From NCBI GenBank assembly GCA_050953085.1, contig JBMNLX010000007.1, positions 1 to 64,000 of the forward strand: a stretch of 64,000 nucleotides of DNA. The letters run 5' to 3'. Shown piece by piece: positions 17,593 through 26,971 of the stretch. The first letter of the stretch is position 1. Each line of letters starts with the position of its first letter. The translations under genes were made by a program, and so were the position numbers. The notes below the pieces were generated by a model, which saw only the letters and a list, made by a program, of their open reading frames with translations, did not search any database and was not told where the DNA came from. Origin of the DNA: UBA3946 sp002385755 (GTDB lineage Bacteria; Bacillota_I; Bacilli_A; ML615J-28; CAG-698).

Positions 17593-17683
17593 AATCTCCT
17601 CCGCGTATCTCTTTATTAAAAATATGCCCGCCGCGCCCCGAATATAACGAAAATAAAAAAAACAAATTTCCGGGGGAAAAGCC

Positions 17684-17711
17684 TTGACAAATCCGGCGCT
17701 TTCCGTATAAT
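17684..17711 (+). promoter_or_regulatory. Promoter of the lysine-riboswitch transport operon
   Basis: TTGACA (17684-17689), 16-base spacer, TATAAT (17706-17711), about 31 bases before the riboswitch. Confidence 0.88.
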
Positions 17712-17741
17712 ATATACCAACAACAAAATAAGCAAAACATT

Positions 17742-17951
17742 GGTTTAGAGGTTGCGGCGTGAAAGAGTAGCGCGCGGAGGAGACATCCCGCGAAACGCGC
17801 GAAAGGTTACGCCGCCGAACGCGAGCCGCCGGTGGGCGGAGCGCGTGGGGTTATGCGGAATACGCATAACACTCCTACTGCGAAAGTAGAGGCGCTAAAC
17901 GCAATTATATATTCTAAATAATTGTTAGCGTCTGATGTGACGCTTTTTTTG
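17742..17951 (+). promoter_or_regulatory. Lysine riboswitch (L box) with intrinsic terminator
   Basis: P1 pairs TTTAG after 17743 with CTAAA before 17900; the core shows AGAGGTTGCGGCG, AGAGTA, GAAAGGTTACGCCGCCGAA and a multi-arm junction of L-box layout. The expression platform is a terminator, AGCGTC (17927-17932) / GACGCT (17939-17944) then seven T, and a competing antiterminator in which CGCTAA (17893-17898) plus CAATTAT pair with ATAATTG plus TTAGCG (to 17930). The same CGCTAAA strand is needed for P1, so lysine binding should favour termination (OFF switch). This predicts that the following ABC transporter imports lysine or a related amino acid. Confidence 0.9.
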
Positions 17952-17978
17952 TTGTAAATACCAGAGGAGGAATATATA

Positions 17979-18815
17979 ATGAGAAAAATTTTTGCTTATC
18001 TGTTTGTCTTTATCCTCGCGTTTTTGCTTTCCGCTTGCGGGGGTAAAGAAAGCAACGTTACCGTGAAACGGGAAGACCAGCTCGTGGTCGGCCTGGAATG
18101 TAATTACGCGCCTTTTAACTGGACGGAAAACAGCCCGTCCCCTTATAATTATCCGATAAATAACGCTCCCGGCAAATACGCCGACGGCTACGACGTGCAG
18201 ATCGCGAAGGCGGTCGCCGCGAGTTTAGGCAAGGTGCTCGTTATCGAAAAACTGGAATGGGAAGCCTTGATTCCGTCGCTTCAGGCGGGGAAAATCGACG
18301 CGATCATCGCCGGCATGAGCCCGACGGAGGATCGACGGGAGTCGGTTAACTTCACCGACGCCTATTACCGGAGCGTTCACGTCGTGCTGATGAAAAAAGA
18401 TTCGGACTTCGCCGCGGCGACGTCGATTAATGATTTCGCCGGCGCTCGCATCGTCGGCCAGCACGGCACCGTTTACGACGATTTGATCGACCAATTGCCG
18501 GGAGCGGTACACGCGACCCCCTTAAAGAGCGTGCCCGATATCCTGACGGCGATTCTAGGAAATAAATACGACGGGACGATTCTCGAGTTGCCGGTCGCGA
18601 TCGGCATCGCCGCCGGCAACCCGCAGTTTATCTATAAAGAACTTGACCCCGGTTTTACCGTCTCCGAGGAAGACGTGACCGTCGCCGTGGCGTTCCGGCT
18701 TGGGGAAGACGACCTAACTGCCCGCGTCAACGCGATACTAGCGGCAATCCCCGTTGACACGCGGAATAAAATCATGGAACAAGCGGTTGACCGGAGCAAT
18801 GCCCGGGAAAAATAG
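17979..18815 (+). CDS. Amino-acid ABC transporter substrate-binding lipoprotein (probably lysine)
   Basis: A 278-residue family-3 solute-binding lipoprotein: signal peptide with lipobox LLSACG, then VVGLECNYAPFNW, GKYADGYDVQIAKAVAASLGK, LIPSLQAGKIDAIIAGMSPTEDRRE and IVGQHGTVYDDLI. It captures the substrate outside the membrane. It starts behind AGAGGAGG and is preceded by an L-box riboswitch, which makes lysine or a basic relative the likely ligand; the deduction rests on the riboswitch rather than on binding residues. Its last codons overlap the permease start, and the ATPase follows. Confidence 0.9.
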   Translation: MRKIFAYLFVFILAFLLSACGGKESNVTVKREDQLVVGLECNYAPFNWTENSPSPYNYPINNAPGKYADGYDVQIAKAVAASLGKVLVIEKLEWEALIPSLQAGKIDAIIAGMSPTEDRRESVNFTDAYYRSVHVVLMKKDSDFAAATSINDFAGARIVGQHGTVYDDLIDQLPGAVHATPLKSVPDILTAILGNKYDGTILELPVAIGIAAGNPQFIYKELDPGFTVSEEDVTVAVAFRLGEDDLTARVNAILAAIPVDTRNKIMEQAVDRSNAREK

Positions 18816-19878
18816 ATACCCGAATATTTCCGCTGTTTTGCTCGCGCTCGCGGTACTCATTTTTACAATAAAAACGGCCGCGACCCCGAGAAGCGGCATT
18901 TCCCTTTACGGGGAATTGCCGCTATGGGCGCGGCTGATTCCGGGTATCTTCGCCCTTCTGGGCGCGGCGGCGTGGTTTTTGCCGCCGTTTGGGAAAATCA
19001 AGAAATACGTCAAGCCGGCGCTCGTAATCCTACTCGCGACGCAAATAGCGGAACACGTCGTTTTCCCGGTCGTCGATACTTACCTTTCGGTCCGGGACTT
19101 GACGCGGATTCCCGAGCAAGGGAAGTTTTTGGATTCGATGGTCTATATCGCGAGCCGCTATTGGCCGGATTTCCTGCGCGGTCTTTCGGTCACGCTGCGC
19201 CTTTCGTTCGCCGGCACCGTCGCCGGCCTGCTTCTCGCGATTATTTTCGTTTTTTTCCGGACGCTTCCGGTAGGGGAGCGTGACGGCGAGATCGCGGTAT
19301 TTTTAAAGCGGTCCGGGAATTTTCTCGTAAAAACATACGTTAACGTGTTCCGGGGAACGCCGATGATGGTCCAGGCGGTGATTATCTACTACCTGCTCCC
19401 GGTCGCGCTGGCCGCGCTTTTCAAGGTTCCGCAGGCCGAGGTCGATAAAATATTCACCCTGATGACCGCCGGGTTCGTCGTCGTGACCTTAAACACCGCC
19501 GCTTACCTAACCGAGGTCTTGCGCGGCGGGATCGAAGCCGTAGACAAAGGGCAGCTCGAGGCGGCGCGCAGCCTTGGGATGAGTTATTGGCAGGCGATGC
19601 GGCTCGTGATTTTTCCCCAGGGGATAAAAAACGCCCTGCCCGCCATATGCAACGAATTCCTGATCAATATCAAAGACACGTCGGTCTTAAATGTGATCGG
19701 CGTCGCCGAGTTGTTTTTCGTGGCGCAGGACGCCAAATATCAGTATTATCGCACTTACGAGCCCTTTATTATCGCGGCGGTAATTTATCTTGTCGTCACC
19801 CTTTCGACGTCGCGATTGATTATGGCGATCGAGAAGAGGATGAATCTTGAAGTAAAGGAACTGCCGAGCAGTAATTAG
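18799..19878 (+). CDS. Amino-acid ABC transporter permease (HisM/ArtQ type)
   Basis: A 359-residue membrane protein. I take ATG 18799 (PGKNRYPNISAVLLALAVL), which overlaps the substrate-binding gene by 17 bases, since the longer frame has no ribosome site; GGAG sits only two bases before it, so coupling is likely. An N-terminal extension with three extra membrane segments (to about residue 125) precedes the core permease with VTLRLSFAGTVAGLLLAI, VNVFRGTPMMVQ and the EAA loop EAARSLGMSYWQAMRLVIFPQ. The long N-terminal part is seen in some Firmicute members. It works with the flanking binding protein and ATPase. Confidence 0.9.
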   Translation: MPGKNRYPNISAVLLALAVLIFTIKTAATPRSGISLYGELPLWARLIPGIFALLGAAAWFLPPFGKIKKYVKPALVILLATQIAEHVVFPVVDTYLSVRDLTRIPEQGKFLDSMVYIASRYWPDFLRGLSVTLRLSFAGTVAGLLLAIIFVFFRTLPVGERDGEIAVFLKRSGNFLVKTYVNVFRGTPMMVQAVIIYYLLPVALAALFKVPQAEVDKIFTLMTAGFVVVTLNTAAYLTEVLRGGIEAVDKGQLEAARSLGMSYWQAMRLVIFPQGIKNALPAICNEFLINIKDTSVLNVIGVAELFFVAQDAKYQYYRTYEPFIIAAVIYLVVTLSTSRLIMAIEKRMNLEVKELPSSN

Positions 19879-19886
19879 GTGAAAGA

Positions 19887-20627
19887 ATGGAAAAAATACT
19901 CGAGATCAAAAATTTGCATAAGTCCTTCGGCGGGACGCCGGTTTTAACCGACATTAATTTGTCGGTTTACGAAAAGGAAGTCGTCTGCGTGATTGGCTCT
20001 TCCGGGTCGGGAAAATCGACGCTTCTTCGCTGCCTTAACCTGCTCGAATACCCCGATTCCGGAAAGGTTTATTTCGCCGGGCGGGAAATAACCGCTCCCG
20101 GCGTGAATGTTAACCGCCTGCGGACGGAAATCGGCATGGTATTTCAATCGTTTAATCTGTTCGCGAACAAAACCGTCCTCGGCAACCTGACGCTCGCCCC
20201 GCGGCGGGTATTGAAAATGGATAAGAAGTCGGCGGCGGAAAAAGCGACGCGGGTTTTGGAATCCGTCGGGATGGCCGATTTCGCCGGTCGCAGTCCGAAG
20301 ACTCTCTCCGGCGGGCAAAAACAGCGGGTGGCGATCGCCCGCAGCCTGGTGATGGAGCCGAAAATCATGCTCTTCGACGAGCCGACGAGCGCTCTCGACC
20401 CGGAAATGGTCGGCGAGGTTCTTTCGGTGATGAAGGGGTTGGCCGCGGCGGGGATGACGATGATCGTCGTCACCCACGAGATGGGTTTCGCCCGGGAAGC
20501 GGCGAGCCGCGTCGTCTTCATGGACGAGGGGAAAATCGTCGAGACCGGCCCGCCCGCGGTGATCTTTAATAATCCGCGCGCGGAGAGAACGAGGCAATTT
20601 TTAAAAAGAACGCTCCCGCCCGCATAA
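19887..20627 (+). CDS. Amino-acid ABC transporter ATP-binding protein (GlnQ type)
   Basis: A 246-residue ATPase that drives the transporter from the cytoplasm. Walker A GSSGSGKST, Q-loop in IGMVFQSFNLF, signature LSGGQKQR, Walker B IMLFDEPTSALDP and H-loop VVTHEMGFARE are all intact. It follows the permease by 8 bases. The operon ends at the hairpin 20702-20727. Polar amino-acid class is clear; the lysine specificity is inferred from the upstream riboswitch. Confidence 0.94.
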   Translation: MEKILEIKNLHKSFGGTPVLTDINLSVYEKEVVCVIGSSGSGKSTLLRCLNLLEYPDSGKVYFAGREITAPGVNVNRLRTEIGMVFQSFNLFANKTVLGNLTLAPRRVLKMDKKSAAEKATRVLESVGMADFAGRSPKTLSGGQKQRVAIARSLVMEPKIMLFDEPTSALDPEMVGEVLSVMKGLAAAGMTMIVVTHEMGFAREAASRVVFMDEGKIVETGPPAVIFNNPRAERTRQFLKRTLPPA

Positions 20628-20647
20628 TCTTGGCGCGAACGCTTATA

Positions 20648-20700
20648 ATAATACCGGGGCGCATCGCCCCGCGGGGACAGGTACGCTGACGATACATTTT
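20648..20700. other. Hairpin and GGGGACAGGTACG-type spacer sequence
   Basis: GGGGCG and CGCCCC around CAT form a tight hairpin followed by GCGGGGACAGGTACGC. Similar GGGGACAGGTAC stretches occur in REP-like repeats beside IS200-related elements in other bacteria, but I see only this one copy and no transposase here. Confidence 0.35.
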
Positions 20701-20701
20701 C

Positions 20702-20727
20702 AAAAACACCCGGAGACGGGTGTTTTT
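20702..20727 (+). terminator. Terminator after the lysine-type ABC operon
   Basis: Stem AAAAACACCCG/CGGGTGTTTTT with tetraloop GAGA (20713-20716) and a run of five T. Confidence 0.9.
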
Positions 20728-20806
20728 CGCATTTTTTTAAGCAAAATGCAGCAAAATCTATATCAATAGCACGGGAACTATGGTATAATAAGTCAGGAGA
20801 AAACAT

Positions 20807-23800
20807 ATGAACGCAACAGACTTGATAAACTATTTAAACTACTTTTTTCTGGGAGTAATCGCGTTATCCGCGTTACTCGGATTTTGGTTCGGCGCTTTTC
20901 GGTCGATATATTTCTTCGCAGGTTTTTTGGCGCTTTTTGTCATCGGTTGGTTCTTAAGCCCCGTATTGGCTCGAGTTTTGTTTACCGTCGATATGTCGGC
21001 GCTTGGAACGATCAATGATATCGAAATTACGACGATCGAGGGCGTCATTCCTTCTTTGCTTGAAAAGATATCGCCGGAAATGGGAGAAATATTCGCCCCC
21101 GGCAGCGGAATCTACGACTTTGGCGTCGCCGCGGTCTTAATGACGCTTCGCCTCGTGACTTTTTCTGTCTGGCTTATCGTCGTGATTCCGATTCTAACAT
21201 TTGTTCTTTGGATTGTCTACCTGTTTATTAAGCCGAAAAGGAAGAAGACCTTGGTTTCCCGGTTTATCGGCGTCGGGGTGACCGTCCTGCACAGCTTGCT
21301 TTCGCTGTTTATTTTAAGCATTTTCCTCGCCGGGCTGACTTCCGCCGCTCATTCCGCGATCTCCCTTACGGAAACCGCGCCCAGCGAAGACGAGCCAGCG
21401 CAAATCATCTTCACGGACCAGGGCCCGATGTTACGCCTTGATAACGCCGAGTTTGAGGAATTCGATTTTATCTTCGAATTCGCGGGGAATTATCGGGAAT
21501 CCTATCTCGGAAAAATGTCGGGTCTTATTAAAATTGATAAAGCCGGCCTTGACGAATATATGTTTGACGAGCTGTTTTCGCTCAAGTATAGGAAGACGAA
21601 AATAAAATTGCGAAAAGAACTCGCCACGGTTATACGGCTGTATGATTTGATCGCCGAGAATGTCGAGGGCGAGATTAATTTGGAAAGCCTGGTGGCTCTT
21701 CCCGAGGAAGTAAAAGAGCAAATCGTGGAAGAGGTCAAACGGCTTAAGATCCTCCGGGTCGCGATCCCGCTCGGTATCGAATACGTTGTCGCGAGCGGCG
21801 TCCTCGAGAAGGAACTCGGCGATTTGGAAGAATATCTCGATATCGAGAAAGTCATCCCGGAATTGCTTGAAATCGATTATGAAAAGGAAATAGGTTATCT
21901 GGCGGCTGCGTTTCTTGACGCGCTGGCGCTTGAACTTCACAAAATGGGCGAGAATTCCCAGTTGCTTTTGACTCTCGACGCCGATACCGTCGATTCGCTT
22001 TTAGACAATGTCGGTTCGCTCCAGATTATCGACATCGTCGGTAACGAGATGCTCGCGGCTTTTGTCGTGAGCGAAGCGGCGCAAAATTTTTACGAAAAAA
22101 TCGGCTTTACCGAGGAGATCGATTTGGAGGGCGTGGAAATCGGCTCCGAAATCAAAAACCTCGGCAATATTTACCGCGCCTTCGCGTCGTTCGGAATCAC
22201 GACCACCGATTACAAGGAGATCGATTTTTCCCAAATCACCGACGGGCATATCAACGAGCTTGGCGAGGCGATTTTCGGCTCGACCCTCTTCTCGAAAAAC
22301 GGGGGGCTTTTGGCTTGCGCTCTCGTCAATCAGCTACCCGAGGAATATCGGACGGTCATCACCGTCAATCAGTTTGAACTTAACGACTTTACCAGTATCG
22401 CGGGGCTGGGCCTGGTTCTCTTTTCCGTCGGCTTTTTCGAAGAAGGAGCGGACCCGCAACCCGCCGACTTGCTTACCGAAGATAATATCGAGAAAATCGC
22501 CGATTATATCTCGTGTTCCGGCCTGTTAAGCGCCAATGTCGGCGGGATTCTTAATGTGCTGATGCAGGCGGTCGAACTCCCCGAAGGGCTTGAAATCGCG
22601 ATCGATTCCGAATTTAACTGGTCGGGCGAGTCCGGCCGCGCGGAGATCGTCGCGCTTTTCACCGCGGCGAACAAACTCCTTGAACTGGGCATCGGCGAGT
22701 CCGAGGATTTCTTAAGCTCCCTTACCGAGGCTAAAATCGAGGAATTAAGCGACGCGCTAGCGGAATCGCAAATCTTCATGAGCAATATCGAAAATATCCT
22801 CAACTATTTCCTCACAGACCCCGAGATTACCGGCGGTATGGAGTTTACGATCCGGGAAATGGATTGGCCGTCGCCGGCGGGAAAAGCTGAATTTAAGGCC
22901 CTGCTTCACGCGGTGGCGACGATTTACGAGGCCGATTTGCTCGCCAATCCGGAACCGACGGAGTTTACCAACGAACAGATCGATAAACTCGCGTCCGCGC
23001 TTTCCGCCTCGATCATCATCCGCGACAACCTAAGCAATATTATCGTCCAAGCGGTCGGCGAGAGCGTCGATTTTGAGATCGCCGTTTTCGATAATCCCGA
23101 CGATTGGACGGAGACGGAAATAGGCAGTCTCCTGCGCGCCGCTCGGATTATTTCCGGGAAGGAAAACTATCTTGTCTTCACCGAGGAGGAAGCCGACGTG
23201 TTGTTGGCTTCTAACTTGATAGTCGATTCGATCGTTTTGCTTTTGGAGAAATACACGGAGCCCGAAGGCGAGCTATATGACCTTTTAATCATCGACGGCA
23301 TTACCGACTGGCGCGACACCTACGAGGGCGAAGTACGGGTTGACGGCGAGTTACGGCGCTTCTTTAACGCCTCGCGTATTCTTTTGGGGGATAACCCCGA
23401 CATTAACGACCCGGATTCCTTGATCGACCTGAACCGGCTTTTGAACCTATCCGACGGCTCCGCCGACGTTAACGGCGACGGGATCGTTGACGAAAAAGAC
23501 GACCAGATCGCCATTCTTACGGCTTCGCGCATAATCGTCGACACGGCGGTCAAAGAATTGAAGACGATGACCGCAGCGGGCGGCGAGCTTTACGAAGTGC
23601 TTTATCTTCCGGACGACGACGAAGTCGAATACCACGGCCCCGACGGGGAAATGCGCCGCTTTATAATAGCGATTAAGCACGTCGCCGCGGCTAACACCGA
23701 ACCGGGACAGGGCATCAGCGATATCGACCAGATTTCGATCGCTTCGCTCACCGACGCGGACACCCGCGACGATATCGTCGCCTCGAAAATTATCGCGACG

Positions 23801-25566
23801 ACGATTATCGTCAATATCGAGATTGAGGCGGCTAAGGAAGGCAGCGCGATCGCGCTGGCCCCGGAACTAGACCGTAACAACCCGGATTCTTATGACCCGG
23901 AGGCGTGGGACGCGGAACTGCCGAAATTCCTTGACGCTATCGCCGTCTTTACCGGCGACAGCGATATAAACGATATTTCCTTCGGCGCGGAAGAGTTCCT
24001 CAATATAAGCGACGAGGATATCGATAAGATCGTCGACTCGCGCGTAATATCCTACTCCGTTATCAAAAAGTTGGAAGACGAACATAACAGTCCCGATTCC
24101 CTGATCACGATTCCCGATCAATACGGTCCCGCGCCGGCCGAAGCGACAAACGAAGCTCTTTGGTACGAGGGCGGCGAGTTGCGACGGACTTTGAGGGCTT
24201 TAAGGGAGTTAGGCATTAACGATTACGAAGATAAATTCCCCTTGCAGGCGATATTCGCGGAAGCGAAAGGGGAGGTTCCCGAGGTGATTCTCGCGAGCGA
24301 GATCGTGGAAAACACGATAGTCAAGAGAATCGAGACCGAAGCCGACGGCGGAAGCTTGGACGGCGTCTTGATTTATCCCGCAGACTGGAATCCCGCCGAT
24401 TGGTACGGCCCCGAAGGCGAACTCCGGAAATTCCTCGTCGGTATCGAAGTGATCGTCGGAACGGAGGATTTCGAGAACGCCACGTTCGAAGCCGACCGGT
24501 TCTTGACCGATGATCGCGACAAACTCCTTTCCTCCAGGCTGATCGAGGCTTCGGCGGTCGAGTACATCATCGATTCGGCGGATTCCGAAGGCGGCGCCCT
24601 AAGCGGCGCGCTGTACCTGCCGGAAGATTTGGAAACTAATAATGTTAACTGGTACCGCTCCGGCGGCGGCGAGTTGGACCGCTTCCTTGACGCCATCGAA
24701 ATCATCGTCGGCGACGGGGGAGAATATGGCGACGCGAACTTCGCCGTCGACACGATTCTCGGCGCCGAACGCGAAGTCCTGCTTGACTCGCGGGTCGTTG
24801 AGCACTCGGCGATTGTCTACATCAGGTTGTTCCGAGAAATTGACGATTCCCGATAAGAGCGAAGATCGGTATTACTATTTAACCGGGGATCTCGTCTGGG
24901 TAAGAACCTATGATGAAAACGGCGATCTCGTCGACGAGGGCGAGCTGCGGAGATTCTTAAGCGGCATCGATTATATCCTCGGCGATGACGCTGATTTTGA
25001 AACGTTTGTTTTCGAAATGGATAATTTCTTGGCGATCGAGGACTTTACCGTGATCCTCGCTTCGCGGGTCTTGGAAGCGACGCTTGCTGACATGACCGAG
25101 GAAGTTCTCGCTTCGGAAGCCTTGATTGACTTTATCAAAGAACCCGACGACGGTTATCAATGGTTCCATCACGCCGAAAGCGAAGAAGACGGGCATTACC
25201 GGCGTTGTGAGAAGAGGCGAGTACGCGCTAACGGAAACCACTTATCAATACAGCGATTTGGCCGGTTTCCTTGACGCCGTAAGGCAAATGGACGACGTTA
25301 ACCTGAACTATGACTCCATCGACGCTTACGCGATCGCGTCGTCCGCCAGCGATGATTCCGAGAAGCTCGCGGAGGCGCTGTGGGATTATTCGCGCGTCAT
25401 GCGCGGATCGATCGCGACGATGCTTAACGAAGCTATCGATCGCATCAGCGTACCGCCGATATTCGAACCGTTCAAACCGGTGTTCACCGACGACGACTTC
25501 CAGAACAAAGATGACGTTCAGGAGAAACTGGATCAGTTCGCCGCGTTCATCGATATGATATCGTAA
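20807..25566 (+). pseudogene. Giant membrane-anchored repeat protein, interrupted by two frameshifts
   Basis: Reads from ATG 20807 (after TCAGGAG, promoter TATAAT 20784-20789) for 1349 residues to 24856; the sense then continues one frame over (SEKLTIPDKSEDRYYY, GELRRFLSGIDYILGDD) and again after about 25191 (ITGVVRRGEYALTET, DLAGFLDAVRQM) to 25566. Removing one base near 24822-24835 and one G at 25191-25193 joins everything into about 1585 residues. Residues 1-190 hold about four membrane segments and resemble CvpA proteins; the rest is acidic, with eight or more diverged repeats of about 100 residues built on GELRRFLxAI, GD, and a-SRII-TIV-IE blocks. One loop, DVNGDGIVDEKDD, is EF-hand/dockerin-like. 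I know no characterised protein of this design. Likely anchored in the membrane with a long extracytoplasmic or cytoplasmic solenoid. Confidence 0.8.
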
Positions 25567-25609
25567 CCGATTTGACTGAAAAAAACTATAAGAAACGGAG
25601 GGAGGTATT

Positions 25610-25933
25610 ATGAAGTTAATTATCGCCATCGTGTCGAACGAAGACTGTTCGCTTTTGATGAAAACTTTGATTAAGCATAAGTATTTCGTGACAAAGCTTT
25701 CATCAAGCGGGGGGTTTCTGAAAAAAGGCAACGCCACGTTAATGATCGGCGCCAAAACGGAAGACATCGAGGAAATAATCAAAATCATTTCCGATTACTC
25801 CAAAACCCGCAAAGAAATGGTCCCGACTTCGATTATTAACGAATTCGGCGCAATGCCTTCGATTCCGTTTGAGGTCACGGTCGGCGGCGCGACATTGTTT
25901 ATCGTTGACGTTGAAAAGTTCATAAAGCTTTAA
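25610..25933 (+). CDS. darA: Cyclic-di-AMP receptor protein, PII-like (DarA family)
   Basis: A 107-residue soluble protein matching DarA/YaaQ: MKLIIAIVSNEDCSLLMKTL, VTKLSSSGGFLKKGNATLMIG and RKEMVP, which form the PII-like fold and the c-di-AMP-binding loops. DarA binds c-di-AMP and helps adjust potassium and osmotic homeostasis, though its downstream partner is not settled. It follows GGAGGGAGG and lies 43 bases after the giant repeat gene, possibly in the same transcript; a strong bidirectional terminator follows. With the CBS protein at 32489 it hints at c-di-AMP signalling in this organism. Confidence 0.93.
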   Translation: MKLIIAIVSNEDCSLLMKTLIKHKYFVTKLSSSGGFLKKGNATLMIGAKTEDIEEIIKIISDYSKTRKEMVPTSIINEFGAMPSIPFEVTVGGATLFIVDVEKFIKL

Positions 25934-25936
25934 AAA

Positions 25937-25971
25937 AAAACAACTCCCGGGGTTTAACCGGGAGTTGTTTT
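25937..25971. terminator. Bidirectional terminator between darA and the convergent gene
   Basis: Perfect 14-bp stem (25937-25950 with 25958-25971), loop GGTTTAA, A-rich on the left and T-rich on the right, so it can serve both convergent genes. Confidence 0.93.
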
Positions 25972-25990
25972 GGTTATTGTGGAAAGGGCG

Positions 25991-26821
25991 TTAAATGTTG
26001 TCAAAGTCGAAATCTTCGTCGTCGTCGAAGAAGAAGTCTTCTTCGTCGTTTAGACTGTCGCAGTATAAAATATCTTCGAAAACAAGTTGCTCGTATTTGT
26101 TGATCGTCGCCGCGATCATGGAGCGGATTTTGTCGTCGAGATCCGCGCTCGTGGCGTAATCAAAACTATGCCTGGGAAAGTCGATCGGCCCGAAAGCGTA
26201 ATCTATCAGCGGCATTACTTCCGCTTTGTCTTTTTCGACATAGACGTTCAGGATGTAATTTGTAAAAAAAATGTAACAGCCGCTTTCATCTTTTTGAATC
26301 TTAAACGTTCCTGCTTCGCTGTCAATCGATCCCACGATTTCTTCGATCATGTTTTCCGAAACGGCCTGTCTTAGGCGGTTTTCGTTGAAGGTGACGATAA
26401 CTTGTTCGACGATTTCCGCCCGGTAATACTTATCCTCTTCCTTGTTTTCAAGGGCTTTTACCAAAGCCGGGAGCGAGAAGAACCTGTAGGTGTTTTCCTC
26501 AATCCGATCAAGTTCCGCCAGTTCCGCCAATTCCGCGGCTAATTTTTTAAAGAAGTTGTCCGTAAATTCCACCAGGTATTCCCGGTTTTTCGTCGCTAAT
26601 GTTTTTGCTTTTCCGTCAATGGCGAATGATTCCTCGACATGGTAACGGCGGTTGTAATCCTCTTCATCGTATAGCAAAATATCAGAGATTTCCCCGTCCT
26701 TTAAAGTAAACGCAATTTCCCAATAATCAAAATCGGTCCAAAAGCCAAAGTAATAACGATTGGCGTCGTTTTCGTCGCGTTGAAAATCGATAATGTCTGT
26801 TACTTTGATTCTTTCCTTCAT
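25991..26821 (-). CDS. Hypothetical acidic protein
   Basis: A 276-residue soluble protein I do not recognise. It has no signal peptide or membrane segment. The N-terminal part (FQRDENDANRYYFGFWTDFDYWEIAFTL) looks beta-rich; the middle has an AAELAELAELD helix; the extreme C terminus is strongly acidic (EEDFFFDDDEDFDFDN). It starts at ATG 26821 behind AAAGGATAAGTT and converges on darA with a shared terminator. Codon use resembles the neighbours. A metal- or nucleic-acid-mimicking role could be imagined for the tail, but nothing supports it. Confidence 0.75.
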   Translation of the reverse strand: MKERIKVTDIIDFQRDENDANRYYFGFWTDFDYWEIAFTLKDGEISDILLYDEEDYNRRYHVEESFAIDGKAKTLATKNREYLVEFTDNFFKKLAAELAELAELDRIEENTYRFFSLPALVKALENKEEDKYYRAEIVEQVIVTFNENRLRQAVSENMIEEIVGSIDSEAGTFKIQKDESGCYIFFTNYILNVYVEKDKAEVMPLIDYAFGPIDFPRHSFDYATSADLDDKIRSMIAATINKYEQLVFEDILYCDSLNDEEDFFFDDDEDFDFDNI

Positions 26822-26913
26822 AACTTATCCTTTCTTTTCTCATATTATACCACTTTTGAACTAATAAACAACCCCGAAATTTTGATATATTTTGTAAATT
26901 TTTCGTGCATCCC

Positions 26914-26942
26914 TTGAACTAATCCCCGCTTTATAATATAAT
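26914..26942 (+). promoter_or_regulatory. Promoter of the amidohydrolase gene
   Basis: TTGAAC (26914-26919), 17-base spacer, TATAAT (26937-26942). Confidence 0.8.
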
Positions 26943-26957
26943 AAACAAAAAAAGGAG

Positions 26958-26971
26958 AGAGAACGTTTTCA
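26958..26971 (+). promoter_or_regulatory. cre-like operator at the amidohydrolase start
   Basis: AGAGAACGTTTTCA; its complement TGAAAACGTTCTCT fits the CcpA cre consensus TGWAANCGNTNWCA at 13 of 14 positions. It lies just after the -10 box and overlaps the ribosome site, a position expected to repress. Confidence 0.5.

Noticed and set aside
20648..20700. IS200/REP-type element from GGGGACAGGTAC
   Set aside because: A single copy in the window with no transposase; only noted as a spacer.
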